The notes beneath the pieces were generated by a model, which was given only the letters and a program-made list of their open reading frames with translations, was not told the DNA's origin and searched no databases. The position numbers were made by a program, and so were the translations under genes. Below are positions 42,360 to 51,072 of a DNA stretch of 55,299 nucleotides, piece by piece (the first letter of the stretch is position 1; each line of letters opens with the position of its first letter). Source of the stretch: Modestobacter excelsi (GTDB lineage Bacteria; Actinomycetota; Actinomycetes; Mycobacteriales; Geodermatophilaceae); assembly GCF_005930495.1 (NCBI RefSeq), contig NZ_SJEX01000024.1:1-55299 (forward strand), read 5' to 3'.

Positions 42360-43361
42360 TCAGAAGACGATGGTGAGCCCGTCGGCCCGGGCCTGGTCGG
42401 CGGTGTAGGCCACGCCGTCCACCTTGAGCCCGGCCGGGTCGACCAGGGTGAGCAGTCCGCCCGAGTTGCCGAGCTGGACAGGCGCGGTCAGCCGGATGCG
42501 GGCCGCGTCGCCGGCCCCGAGCATCGTCCCGTTCAGCGGCATCCGGTGGTCGCCGACGTCGACCAGCGCCCATCCGTCGAGGTCCGCGGGGACGGCGGAC
42601 GTGTTCAGCAGGGTGACCGTCTCCTCTTCCGGCGCCGGCCCGGGGCCGTTGACCAACGCGGCCACGATGCGGACGCGGTGGTCCCCGTCGGCCATGTCGG
42701 TCAGCGCATGCCCGGTCGAGTCGTCGGTGTGCCACGCCTGGCTCTGGAAGGCGAGGAACACGGCCACCGTCTGCTGGGCACCGGGGAAGTGCAGCATGAG
42801 GCCGCCGTCCTGCCAGACACCGTCGTCCCGGCGGAACTGGGCGGAGTTCCCCTGGTTCATGTGCACGTCGTGCACGCCGTTGCCGGGCGTGAAGCCGAAG
42901 ACCGCGTCCGGGGTGCCGGCCTCGGGAGGCCACCGCTCCCCGAAGGCGAACAGCCGCGCCGTGGGATCGCTGCGGGCCCGCCCCACGAAGTGGGCCAGCG
43001 CGGCGGCCAGGTCGTTGTCCGGTCCTGGCGCCGTCGCCGGCATCCGGTGCATCGCGGTGCGGTCGAACAGGTTGCCCCGGATGAAGTCGAGCGCGCCACT
43101 CCCCGGCTGGTTCGGCAGCGGTGTGAACACGTCGGGGAGCCGGAGGACGGCGTCGAGGACCGGGTGCGCGAACGCCTCGTCGGCGAGGTACAGCAGCTCT
43201 GACGGGGACTGCCGGGACAGCACGTTCACCGCCAGCCGGAAGGTGGCGTCCCCGCCCTGGACCCGCACCTGGAGCGCGGGCTGCCGGTCCCACCCTCCGA
43301 CCGTGAGTCCGTCACCCGGCCGGCGAGCACGCCCACCGGTGAGCCGCTCCGCCGTACGCAC
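42360..43361 (-). CDS. DUF2278 (YukJ-like) protein with C-terminal lamin-tail-like domain
   Basis: About 333 residues. The DUF2278 core reads DATFRLAVNVLSRQSPSELL, SGALDFIRGNLFDRTAMHRM, PGPDNDLAAALAHFVGRA, HDVHMNQGNSAQFRRDDGVW, GLMLHFPGAQQTVAVFLAFQ and SQAWHTDDSTGHAL. The last 90 residues (VTLLNTSAVPADLDGWALVD, then NGTMLGAGDAARIRLTAP and KVDGVAYTADQ) look like a lamin-tail domain, often found on secreted or surface proteins. The start is uncertain: I propose GTG at 43361; a GTG at 43430 is also in frame. No GTGAC box faces this gene. It converges on the GH13 gene with only 4 nt between stops. The function of DUF2278 is unknown. Confidence 0.78.
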   Translation of the reverse strand: MRTAERLTGGRARRPGDGLTVGGWDRQPALQVRVQGGDATFRLAVNVLSRQSPSELLYLADEAFAHPVLDAVLRLPDVFTPLPNQPGSGALDFIRGNLFDRTAMHRMPATAPGPDNDLAAALAHFVGRARSDPTARLFAFGERWPPEAGTPDAVFGFTPGNGVHDVHMNQGNSAQFRRDDGVWQDGGLMLHFPGAQQTVAVFLAFQSQAWHTDDSTGHALTDMADGDHRVRIVAALVNGPGPAPEEETVTLLNTSAVPADLDGWALVDVGDHRMPLNGTMLGAGDAARIRLTAPVQLGNSGGLLTLVDPAGLKVDGVAYTADQARADGLTIVF

Positions 43362-43399
43362 GCCGACCGGCTGACCCGGACAGCGGGCCCCTCCTGTGC

Positions 43400-43431
43400 G
43401 TGACGCGACGGTGACGCGGCCCGGGTACACC
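43400..43431 (+). promoter_or_regulatory. GTGAC 11-bp direct-repeat box with -10
   Basis: GTGAC at 43400 and 43411, then TACACC at 43426-43431 after 10 nt. It precedes the MBL-fold gene at 43482 and overlaps possible 5' sequence of the divergent DUF2278 gene. Confidence 0.78.
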
Positions 43432-43481
43432 TGGTGGCGGGCCTGTGCCGCCCGGCCCGTGCGACGCTGGGAGGAGGAGAC

Positions 43482-45323
43482 ATGACCACGACTGACGTCG
43501 GTCCGTCCAAGGTGCCGGACGCGCGGAGCACTGGATCGGTGGATGCGCACCGCGATGCGCGTCCGTGGCGTCCCGCGGCCCTTCGCGACGTACCCCGGGA
43601 ATCATTGACCGGGCTGTCCTACGTCGTCGTGGACGAGGTGGTGACCAATCTCGTCACGCTGGCGGTGAGCCCTTGGCCCCGTGCCGACGAGCTCGGCCGG
43701 CTGCGCTTCGACGACTCGGCCGACCGCGGTCACGTCGTCGTGCACCGGTCGGAGCTGCACGGGGTGCTGTATGACGGGTGGCTGCAGCGGGAACCCCGCG
43801 TCGGCGACGCCTTCGCTGCCCGGATCACCCCCGAGGTCGAACGGCGGCTGGCGGCGGGGGAGGACGTCCGCCTGGACCGAGGTCTGCGGCTCACCGACGT
43901 CATCGCGAGCGAGGTCCACGACCTCAGTGCCGAAGCGCGCACGGTCGGCAAGCTGGCCTACTTCGCCGCGATGGCCCCGAGGGTCACCCTGGAGGAGGCG
44001 AAGCGGCGCGATCAGGAGGGCAAGATCCTCCGCCCGAAGGTGGTCGAACCGCACCGGCTCCGGGCACGACGGTGGAACGGGCCGGTGCTCGCCGCCACCG
44101 ACACCGACGCGATGGCCACCGCACCACCCGGCACGCTGCCCGGGAGTCTCCTCAAGCCCACGGCGGCCGGCGAGTTCCTCCGCGAGATCACCGCGGAGCC
44201 CGAGTCGCTCGTCTACTTCCTGCTCAACGTCGGTGACGGCGACACGCAACTGGTCCTGCTGCCGACCGAGGAGGGCGCGGGGGGCCGTCGGGCGGTAGTC
44301 GTCGACGTGGCCACGAGCGGGAAACTGGTCGACCTCGTCACGGCGCTCGCGGACGCCGGCATCCTGCTGGACCCCGGGACGACGCCCGGCGTCTTCCCGG
44401 TCGTCGTCGCGACGCATCCTCATGACGATCACATCGGAGGGATGCCGCAGTTCCTCGACCGCTTCGGCCGGGCGGGGCAGATCAGCGACTTCTGGGAACC
44501 GGGGTACTACCACCCCAGCGCCACGTTCGTGGAGACGATGGCGCTGCTCGAGGAGTGCGCGATCCCGCGGACAGAGCCCACCAGCGGGATGACACGCTGG
44601 ACCGGTGGCGCGAAGATCACCGTCCTGGCACCGTCGGTCTCCCTTCGGGTCCGCTACGACTCCTACGGCGTCGATGTCAACGACGCCTCGATCGCGCTCA
44701 AGGTCGAGTTCCCCGCCGCCCGCGTGGCACAGCAGCTCGACGAGCAGCGCCGGGAGGGCAACCGCCATTACCTCCGGCTGGACTCCCCGTGGAACCTGAT
44801 CCTGGGCGCCGATGCCCAGACCACCTCCTGGGCGCACGTCACCGCCGACTTCCCCCAGTTGAGACGCCAGTACGACACGCCGCTGTACAAGGAGCTCGCC
44901 GCGGCACGCGGGCTGGACCACCTCGCAGCGGATGTCTTCAAGGTGTCCCACCACGCGTCCAAGCACGGGATCAACCTCGAACTCGTCGAGCGGATCCAGC
45001 CCGAGGTCGCCCTGGTCTCCTCCGTCTGCGGCGGCGGGAAGTACAACTTCCCGCATCTGTTGGCGACCGAGGCGATCCGCGAGGCGATGCAGCGGACCAC
45101 GTCGAGGAACACCGCCCGGCTCGACGACCACCGGCTCGGCATCCACTACACGGGTGCGACCGTCCGTGGAGACGGAGACCCCCGGCCCGCCGGCACGATT
45201 GCGATCGTCCTCTCGCCGAGGCGCCGGACCAAGATGCGGATGTGGCGCTTCGGGGACACCCCGCGGCAGGCGGTCGACCTCCAGGACGCGGTTCGCCTGG
45301 CCCCACTGCGCTCACCGAGGTGA
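43482..45323 (+). CDS. ComEC-like MBL-fold hydrolase with long N-terminal extension
   Basis: A 613-residue protein. The N-terminal 235 residues are unassigned and rich in charged residues. The MBL domain starts FLLNVGDGDTQLVLLPTEEG and has the intact metal motif VATHPHDDHIGGMPQFLDRF (HxHxDH). It continues with LILGADAQTTSW and DVFKVSHHASKHGINLELVE (late His), in the style of ComEC-Rec2 C-terminal domains. No membrane segments are present, so it is not a DNA channel itself; the domain is found alone as a nuclease or phosphodiesterase-like enzyme. Strong ribosome site GGAGGAGGAGA precedes ATG at 43482. The HAD-M28 gene follows under its own box. Confidence 0.8.
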   Translation: MTTTDVGPSKVPDARSTGSVDAHRDARPWRPAALRDVPRESLTGLSYVVVDEVVTNLVTLAVSPWPRADELGRLRFDDSADRGHVVVHRSELHGVLYDGWLQREPRVGDAFAARITPEVERRLAAGEDVRLDRGLRLTDVIASEVHDLSAEARTVGKLAYFAAMAPRVTLEEAKRRDQEGKILRPKVVEPHRLRARRWNGPVLAATDTDAMATAPPGTLPGSLLKPTAAGEFLREITAEPESLVYFLLNVGDGDTQLVLLPTEEGAGGRRAVVVDVATSGKLVDLVTALADAGILLDPGTTPGVFPVVVATHPHDDHIGGMPQFLDRFGRAGQISDFWEPGYYHPSATFVETMALLEECAIPRTEPTSGMTRWTGGAKITVLAPSVSLRVRYDSYGVDVNDASIALKVEFPAARVAQQLDEQRREGNRHYLRLDSPWNLILGADAQTTSWAHVTADFPQLRRQYDTPLYKELAAARGLDHLAADVFKVSHHASKHGINLELVERIQPEVALVSSVCGGGKYNFPHLLATEAIREAMQRTTSRNTARLDDHRLGIHYTGATVRGDGDPRPAGTIAIVLSPRRRTKMRMWRFGDTPRQAVDLQDAVRLAPLRSPR

Positions 45324-45352
45324 CTCGGCGGTGACGCCGCAGCGTCTACGGT
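45320..45352 (+). promoter_or_regulatory. GTGAC 11-bp direct-repeat box with -10
   Basis: GTGAC at 45320 and 45331, then TACGGT at 45347-45352 after 11 nt. The first unit overlaps the stop of the MBL gene. The ATG of the HAD-M28 gene is at 45383. Confidence 0.8.
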
Positions 45353-45382
45353 CGCGCCGCCTCCACCGACCCGGGAGTCGTC

Positions 45383-47134
45383 ATGAAGCTGGTCTTGTTC
45401 GACCTGGGACAGACGCTCGAGGACGGCGACGTCCTGCTGCCCGGGGCGCTGGAGACGCTCGAGGCGATCGATGCACTGCGCGACGGCGACCGACCGGCCG
45501 CGCGACTGGGCCTCGTGTCCGACTTCGACATGACGAACGACCCCTCGCAGGTGCCGGTCATCCAGCAGCGTTACTACGCGCTGCTCGACGACCTCGGCAT
45601 CCGGAGGTTCTTCGAGCCGGTCGCGGAGCGGGTCACGCTGTCGACCGAGGTCGGCGTGTTCAAACCCGACGAAGCCGTCTTCCGCGCCGCGGTGACGAGG
45701 GCCGTGCCTGGCCTCGAGTTCCGCGACGTGCTGTTCGTGACCGAGAACCGCAGCCACGTCCTGGCTGCCCGGCGTCTCGGCCTGAGGGCCGTGCACCTGC
45801 GTGGGCCGGGGCAACCGGACGGTGAGGTCGACGGGTTGACCGATCTGATCCCGCTCGTGCGCGCGTTCACGGAGCAGGACACCGGGCCGGCGCAGACCGC
45901 CGTCCTGACCGCCCCACCCGGTGCGGAGGACGCGATCCCCGCCGACGTGGGGATCACCTGGACGAGGCTCGGTGACGTGCTCCTGGTGAGCGGCCCCTCC
46001 GACCCCGTGCAGGAGGTCGTCGCCGGTACCGGCCTGACGACGGCCACGTCGACCTCCGTGCCGAGAGGGCGACTGCACCTCGTCACCCAGATCGGGCGCT
46101 GCTTCCAGCAGGAGCACCCCGACGTCCCCGTCGTCGTCGACAAGGGACGGTACCTCGTCGTCGACCTCGATCCTGAGCAGGCCGCCGCTCTCGACGGATC
46201 GCCGACCGGGTGCTTCGGTGTGCGGCCGTTGCCGGCCAGCGAGGCGGTGTTCGAGCAGCGCACCGTGGGCCGGCCCGCCGGCGCCGCGCCGGCCCGGCTG
46301 CGCACACGCGAGCACGCGCTGTCGCGGGCGGCGTTCGAGGCGGACCTCGCCACGCTCGTCGGTTTCGGCACCCGGCACTCGACGCGCCCCGAGTTCCTGG
46401 CCGCCGTCGAGTGGGCCCGGGGCGAGCTGACCGCGTCGGGCTGTGCGACGCAACTACAGACCGTCCCAGTGGGCGCCGGGACCAGCCGGAACCTCATCGC
46501 CGACCGGGTCGGCCACGGGAGCGACCGCCAGCTGGTGCTCGTCGGCGCGCACCTCGACTCGGTGAACCTGGCCGGTGGTCCTGCGGCTGCCGCGCCAGGC
46601 GCCGACGACAACGCCTCAGGCGCTGCCGGGGTGCTCGCGATCGGCCGGGCGCTCGCCGAGGAGGCCATCGCCCACGACCTGCGGCTGATCCTGTTCGGAG
46701 GAGAGGAGCAGGGTCTCCTCGGCAGCCTGCACTACGTCGCTGGGCTCGACCCGACGGAGCGCAGCCGCATCCGAGCCGTGATCAACATGGACATGATCGC
46801 GGGGCGCAACACGGACACGCCGACGGTGCTGCTGGAGGGGGCCGCCGTCTCGCAGGACGTCATCGACGCACTGGCCGCTGCAGCGCAGGAGCAGACCGAC
46901 GTGGCGGTCCAGACCAGCCTCAACCCGTTCAACAGCGATCACGTGCCGTTCCTCGATCAGGGGATCCCGGCCGTCCTGACCATCGAGGGGGCCGACGGCG
47001 CCAACGACAGGGTCCACACCGACCGGGACCGGATCGAGTTCCTCGACCACGTCCTCGCCCTCGAGATCCTCCGGATGAACGTGTCGTTCCTCGTGCAGGC
47101 GCTGAGCGAGGACCAGTGGGTGACCGTGCGGTGA
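45383..47134 (+). CDS. HAD-like domain fused to M28 zinc aminopeptidase
   Basis: A 583-residue fusion. Residues 1-165 are HAD-like: KLVLFDLGQTLEDGDVLLPG (motif I), RLGLVSDFDMTNDP, VGVFKPDEAVFRAAVTRAVP (motif III Lys) and DVLFVTENRSHVLAARRLGL. In motif I the second catalytic Asp is Gly (D-L-G-Q-T), so phosphatase activity is doubtful. Residues 310-580 are an M28 peptidase: RQLVLVGAHLDSVN, GADDNASGAAGVLAIGRAL (metal Asp), LILFGGEEQGLLGSLHYVAG (catalytic Glu pair), AVINMDMIAG and NSDHVPFLDQGIPAV (metal His). All metal ligands are present. No signal peptide; secreted M28 enzymes usually have one. Driven by a GTGAC-repeat box. Confidence 0.85.
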   Translation: MKLVLFDLGQTLEDGDVLLPGALETLEAIDALRDGDRPAARLGLVSDFDMTNDPSQVPVIQQRYYALLDDLGIRRFFEPVAERVTLSTEVGVFKPDEAVFRAAVTRAVPGLEFRDVLFVTENRSHVLAARRLGLRAVHLRGPGQPDGEVDGLTDLIPLVRAFTEQDTGPAQTAVLTAPPGAEDAIPADVGITWTRLGDVLLVSGPSDPVQEVVAGTGLTTATSTSVPRGRLHLVTQIGRCFQQEHPDVPVVVDKGRYLVVDLDPEQAAALDGSPTGCFGVRPLPASEAVFEQRTVGRPAGAAPARLRTREHALSRAAFEADLATLVGFGTRHSTRPEFLAAVEWARGELTASGCATQLQTVPVGAGTSRNLIADRVGHGSDRQLVLVGAHLDSVNLAGGPAAAAPGADDNASGAAGVLAIGRALAEEAIAHDLRLILFGGEEQGLLGSLHYVAGLDPTERSRIRAVINMDMIAGRNTDTPTVLLEGAAVSQDVIDALAAAAQEQTDVAVQTSLNPFNSDHVPFLDQGIPAVLTIEGADGANDRVHTDRDRIEFLDHVLALEILRMNVSFLVQALSEDQWVTVR

Positions 47135-47161
47135 CGAGAGCGCAGGGCGTCAACGGGTGCC

Positions 47162-47485
47162 TCAACCGTTCGTCGACGGGCCGGGCGGCATGCGCCGGTA
47201 GGTGACGCTGGCGTCCCCTGCGGCGAGGGTGAGCAGGTCCCCGGAGCGGCGTGCCGTGTAGTCCACCTTGCGGTCGTGTGCCGTCTGGATCCGCACCGCC
47301 CCGTCGGGGAGGACGTCGAACGCCGCCTCGTCCCACACCGGCCGTCGCGTGCCCTCGGTCGTTGCCCGATAGGTGCGGTCCGGGAAGAACTCGATCTCCT
47401 GCGGGTAGGGCGTCGTCGACCCGCCGTCGTCGACTCTGCGCCACCGGCCCACCAGCGCGTCGACGGTGACGTCCGTGCCGTTCAC
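47162..47485 (-). CDS. Small lipocalin-like protein of unknown function
   Basis: A 107-residue protein: VDALVGRWRRVDDGGSTTPY, then PQEIEFFPDRTYRATTEGTR, AFDVLPDGAVRIQTAHDRK and LLTLAAGDASVTYRRM. The alternation suggests a small beta-barrel similar to lipocalin-like/META-type domains that start with a GxW motif. The GTG start at 47485 lies 6 nt after the stop of the metalloprotease gene, so they form one operon. A role as inhibitor or accessory protein of the protease is a guess based only on position. Confidence 0.65.
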   Translation of the reverse strand: MNGTDVTVDALVGRWRRVDDGGSTTPYPQEIEFFPDRTYRATTEGTRRPVWDEAAFDVLPDGAVRIQTAHDRKVDYTARRSGDLLTLAAGDASVTYRRMPPGPSTNG

Positions 47486-47491
47486 GGGGGA

Positions 47492-49717
47492 TCAGCGCTC
47501 GGATGTGCGCCGATCATCGCCGTCCTCCTCGGTGACACGCTGCCGAGCCGTCGTGACGAGCTCCCGCAGGGTTCCGTCCTCCGGTCCGTCGTCCGGTCCG
47601 CCGTCCGGTCCGCCGTCCGGCGCGGCCGTCAGGGTGTGCCGCCGGGGCGCCTGCTCGCGCTTCGTGATCTGCGCCTGGACGTCGTCGAGCGTCTCGACGG
47701 CGCGGCGGGACTCCGCGCAACTCATGATCACATCGCCCTCGGCCAGGCGCTCGAGCGCGCGTCGGTAGGGTTCGCCGGTCGTCGCTCGACCCCGGAGTGT
47801 CCGCTTGGCAGCGAGCCACGCGTAGTGCGGGCCCAGCGTCGGATCCGACGCCGCTTGCTCGATCACCTCGACGCCGTGACCGATGTCGGCCGAGGCGGCG
47901 ATGGCGAGCATGGCGTCGGGGGTCGAGAGGATCCCGAACGCGGCCCGCTCCTGGCCGGCCGTCGTCGCCCCAGCGACGAGCACGGAGGCTGAGCCGGTGA
48001 GCCCACGTGTCGCACCTCCGTCGTCCCACTGGACCTCGACGATGATGCGGTACAACCCCGGGCCAGGGAACAGCGCGCCCTGCGGACCGTGCGTGATGGT
48101 CGCTGAGTGGGCGACCCGCCCGTCCGGCTCGAGCAGGCGCAGGGGCTGCTTGTCGACGCACGCCACCAGCGGGAGGAAGGTCCGGACCGTTCCGGCCGGG
48201 TCGAGCACCTTGCCGCGCACGGCCCCCCCGCGAAGGCTCAGGGTCGCCGGGACGCGCACCGGGGCCGCCGACTCGTTGACCAGCCGGAAGTCCACGCGAG
48301 CAGGTGCGCCCAGCGGGAGGAGCGGGTCGAGTGGGCACACCTCGAGCCGCAGACCGCCAGGCTGCTCGATCAGGTCATCGGCAGCGATGGGTGCGGTCGA
48401 GTAGTCCTCGCCGAACTGGATGCCGCCGGGACGCACCCAGATGTCTGGCATGTGCCGGAGGCGTTTCTCGTCGTCGGTGTGGAACGCCCAGCGGATGTTC
48501 TGCGGGAAGGGGCGCCCCGAGTGCGCACGTCGGGCGATCACGTCCGTCGTGTTCATGAAGCCGTTGTCCGAAGCGTTGTGGTAGAGCCCCATCGCGTGGC
48601 CGAGCTCGTGGACGGCGGTCCGGAAGTAGGTCGGCTCGTCATCACCGAAGCGCGTCCCGCGCAGGTCACCCCAGCTCGGCTCGTCCCGGTCGTAGACCCA
48701 GTCGCACGCGATCCCGACGCCTTCCCGGGCGGTGCTGTCGACGTCCACGGCGGCCCTGTCGTACATGATGCCGCGCTCGGTCTCGTCGATGCGGCGCACG
48801 CACAGCAGGTGGTAGTGCCAGTCCGCGTCGAGCAGGTCCTGCCGGGCTTCGCGGTACTCGAGCATGGCCGCATGCATCTCGGCGTCGCTCCACGACTCGC
48901 CGCTCTTCTCCGCGATGCCTGCATCGCTCTCGATCACGGCCACGTCCCAACCAAGTGGCTCGAACACCTGGTTCCAGCCGTAGCCGTCCGAGCCGTTCGT
49001 CCTCGGGACGACGCCCTGCGGGACGCGATCGATCTCCAGGGTGGCGCGACGGAGGAAGGGGGAGACCCAACCGAGTGCGAGGGTCCCGGTCACCGCGCCC
49101 GCCGAGTTCTTCAGTTCCCCGGTGAGGTAGTCGGCGGCGGACGGGTAGCCCGGTGGCGCGGTCGTCCACGAGAGCTGCACCGTCGAGGCGCCCTCGTTGG
49201 TCCACGCGGTGACCGCGGCGTCGAACCGGAACAGCTCGAGCGTCAGGGTGAAGCTCTCCTGCGAGCCCGGGGAGTCCGACACCTCGACTGCGCGCAGGTA
49301 GTACCGGTAGTCGGCGCGTGGGAACACCGGGATGCCGTCGGCCGGGTTCGGTTCGCCAGCCGCGCCCGCGGGTGGGGTGGCGGAAAGGTGACGGAGGTAC
49401 AGGTCGCCGCTGATGGTGGCGGTGCCCCCCAGTTGCTGGACGCGAAGGGTGCCCAGGTAGTAGATCGCCCCGGGATGTGTCGGCGAGGCCTGCAGGGGCG
49501 TGTACCGCACGTAGTAGCAGCCGCCGCGCAGCGCACGCATCGGCGTCACCGGCCCGCTGTCGCTTGCATCGCCGAGGCCGGCGCGGTGGTCGCGCGCCAG
49601 GAACAGGAGGCCGTTCGGCAGTTGAGGGGGTGGCCCCTGGGGATTCGGGAGGCGGCCGCCCCCGGTGCGGTAGGCGGCGACCTGGCCGGCCGACGAGCGT
49701 GCAGAAGGAGCGGTCAT
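47492..49717 (-). CDS. Zincin metalloprotease, multidomain
   Basis: A 741-residue protein. The active site is TAVHELGHAMGLYHNASDNG: HExxHxxGxxH with three zinc ligands and the catalytic Glu, as in metzincins. The N-terminal 200 residues are beta-rich (GGCYYVRYTPLQASPTHPGA, GTATISGDLYLRHLSATPP). The C-terminal part contains an Ig-like stretch (ARVDFRLVNESAAPVRVPAT) and ends with helices and a Gly-Pro-Asp repeat. No signal peptide is visible at either possible start (ATG 49717; GTG 49723). A 12-bp tandem repeat codes for the Pro-Asp-Gly tail. It is transcribed from a minus-strand GTGAC box and followed by the small gene at 47485. Confidence 0.8.
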   Translation of the reverse strand: MTAPSARSSAGQVAAYRTGGGRLPNPQGPPPQLPNGLLFLARDHRAGLGDASDSGPVTPMRALRGGCYYVRYTPLQASPTHPGAIYYLGTLRVQQLGGTATISGDLYLRHLSATPPAGAAGEPNPADGIPVFPRADYRYYLRAVEVSDSPGSQESFTLTLELFRFDAAVTAWTNEGASTVQLSWTTAPPGYPSAADYLTGELKNSAGAVTGTLALGWVSPFLRRATLEIDRVPQGVVPRTNGSDGYGWNQVFEPLGWDVAVIESDAGIAEKSGESWSDAEMHAAMLEYREARQDLLDADWHYHLLCVRRIDETERGIMYDRAAVDVDSTAREGVGIACDWVYDRDEPSWGDLRGTRFGDDEPTYFRTAVHELGHAMGLYHNASDNGFMNTTDVIARRAHSGRPFPQNIRWAFHTDDEKRLRHMPDIWVRPGGIQFGEDYSTAPIAADDLIEQPGGLRLEVCPLDPLLPLGAPARVDFRLVNESAAPVRVPATLSLRGGAVRGKVLDPAGTVRTFLPLVACVDKQPLRLLEPDGRVAHSATITHGPQGALFPGPGLYRIIVEVQWDDGGATRGLTGSASVLVAGATTAGQERAAFGILSTPDAMLAIAASADIGHGVEVIEQAASDPTLGPHYAWLAAKRTLRGRATTGEPYRRALERLAEGDVIMSCAESRRAVETLDDVQAQITKREQAPRRHTLTAAPDGGPDGGPDDGPEDGTLRELVTTARQRVTEEDGDDRRTSER
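47581..47620. repeat. 12-bp tandem repeat coding Pro-Asp-Gly tail
   Basis: Three near-identical 12-nt units (CCGGTCCGCCGT type) at 47581, 47593 and 47605 plus a partial one, inside the protease gene. On the coding strand they give DGGPDGGPDDGPEDG. Copy number may vary between strains. Confidence 0.7.
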
Positions 49718-49821
49718 GTGCACTCACCTGAGATGTGACGACGCTGCTCGGTCGACGCACGGCACAAGTCACAGCGGCCGTGCAGGCCGCGATCCCACCG
49801 CGCGATCGTGCGACGCCGGCC

Positions 49822-49853
49822 AGCATGAACGGGCGGCGTCACCACGACGTCAC
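49822..49853 (-). promoter_or_regulatory. GTGAC 11-bp direct-repeat box with -10 (minus strand)
   Basis: On the minus strand GTGAC at 49853 and 49842, then CATGCT at 49827-49822 after 10 nt. The leader to the ATG at 49717 is about 98 nt. Confidence 0.75.
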
Positions 49854-49932
49854 GCCGCACGGCTGCTGCCCACGTCGACGTGGCGCTCGACGGCGGCACG
49901 TCGATCTCTCGTCGCGACGCTCCGGGCACGGC

Positions 49933-50673
49933 TCAGTCGGTGGCCAGGGTCCGCTTCACCAGGTGCTCGAGCACCCGATCGGTCTTGGACCTCGGGTCGG
50001 AGTCGACGGGGACACCGAAGTCGTCCAGGTACCCGTTCAGCGCCGACTGCTTCGACTCCGCCTCGTCCAGCTTCGCGACGGTCGACAACTCGAGGAAGTC
50101 CAGGTGGTCGACCGTCCACCGTTCGGCCCGGACGTCGAGATCGCCCAGCGTCCCCCCGAGGTCGTCCCATCGCGTCGCCGTGATGGGTGGCAGCACGGTG
50201 AGGGTCCGGAGGTTGACCCGGATCGGAGAACAATCGCGCAGGAAGGTCTCCTGCGCCTTCGTGAAGAGGCTCGCCGCGGACCGTTGTCCGCGGCCAGCAC
50301 CAGCGACGATGTCGTCGGGCCGGTCGGCGGTGTGCGAGATCGCGAGGACTCGTCGCTGACCGGCCCAGTCGGCCTCGATCTTCACCTCCCCGTCGTCCCC
50401 CTTCTCGGCCGCGAGCCAGTCGTCGGTGAGCTGGGACCGTCGACCGGGGCGGAGCTTGATCGTGCTGTCGTCCGTGCTGTCCGGCTTGTGGCGGGCACGC
50501 AGGACCACGCCCGCCGTCCTCAACGGGGTGCCGGCCGAGACGCCCCGGGCGACGTCCTCGCAGAAGTGGATCCGCCAAGGCTCGTCCACAGGGGGCAGTC
50601 CGAGTTCCGCCACGGCCGACTCCGTCTGGTCGCCGCTGGAGTTCACCTTGATCTCGACCCGGTCGAGCCGCAT
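49933..50673 (-). CDS. CYTH-like domain protein
   Basis: A 246-residue protein that resembles the CYTH (adenylate cyclase/thiamine-triphosphatase) fold. The pattern RLDRVEIKVNSSG at the start, AGVVLRARHKPDSTDDSTIK with LRPGRR, then GEVKIEADWAG, SLFTKAQETFLRD and LDFLELSTVAKLDEAESKQS follows the actinobacterial CYTH-like proteins I remember. The N-terminal ExExK motif is degenerate (E-I-K-V), so catalysis is uncertain. ATG at 50673; triple GTGAC box 105-130 nt upstream. It is divergent from the M43 protease gene, which has its own box. Confidence 0.6.
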   Translation of the reverse strand: MRLDRVEIKVNSSGDQTESAVAELGLPPVDEPWRIHFCEDVARGVSAGTPLRTAGVVLRARHKPDSTDDSTIKLRPGRRSQLTDDWLAAEKGDDGEVKIEADWAGQRRVLAISHTADRPDDIVAGAGRGQRSAASLFTKAQETFLRDCSPIRVNLRTLTVLPPITATRWDDLGGTLGDLDVRAERWTVDHLDFLELSTVAKLDEAESKQSALNGYLDDFGVPVDSDPRSKTDRVLEHLVKRTLATD

Positions 50674-50761
50674 GTCGGTGCCCCTGCCTCGTCGGAGCCG
50701 GGCCGGGACCAGGCGGGCCCGGATGGGCCGGACGGCCCGTTCAACCGGCGATCTGCCCGGG

Positions 50762-50804
50762 ACGCTAGGGCCCGGTCGTCAGCGCTCGGTCACCGTGCCG
50801 TCAA
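50762..50804 (-). promoter_or_regulatory. Triple GTGAC-type direct-repeat box with -10 (minus strand)
   Basis: On the minus strand TTGAC at 50804, GTGAC at 50793 and CTGAC at 50782, 11 bp apart. TAGCGT follows after 10 nt (50767-50762), the best -10 match of the set together with the box at 55223. Confidence 0.8.
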
Positions 50805-50925
50805 CGGCAGAGCGACGGGACGGAGGTCGTGGAAGTCAGGAGTCGACCTCCGCGGTGGGTGAGGCCTGTCGACCGTGGCGCCGCGGTGACGACGTACCGA
50901 TGACCCCGGCCGCACCGGAGGCTGG

Positions 50926-50941
50926 GTGACGCGAGGGTGAC
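50926..50941 (+). promoter_or_regulatory. GTGAC 11-bp direct-repeat box, weak -10
   Basis: GTGAC at 50926 and 50937. The downstream sequence (GATGGC region near 50950) is a poor -10. It lies 130 nt before the M43 protease start; the 399-nt gap 50674-51072 otherwise holds only the divergent box. Confidence 0.6.
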
Positions 50942-51072
50942 GCCGACGTGATGGCCGCACGGGAACATCTCCCTCGCCACGGGGCGGGACAGGACGCAGG
51001 AACCCGGGGCCCACCAGATGTGGGAACCCGTCGCTCCCGTCGGGCACGTCACGACCAGACGGAGGCAGGCAG

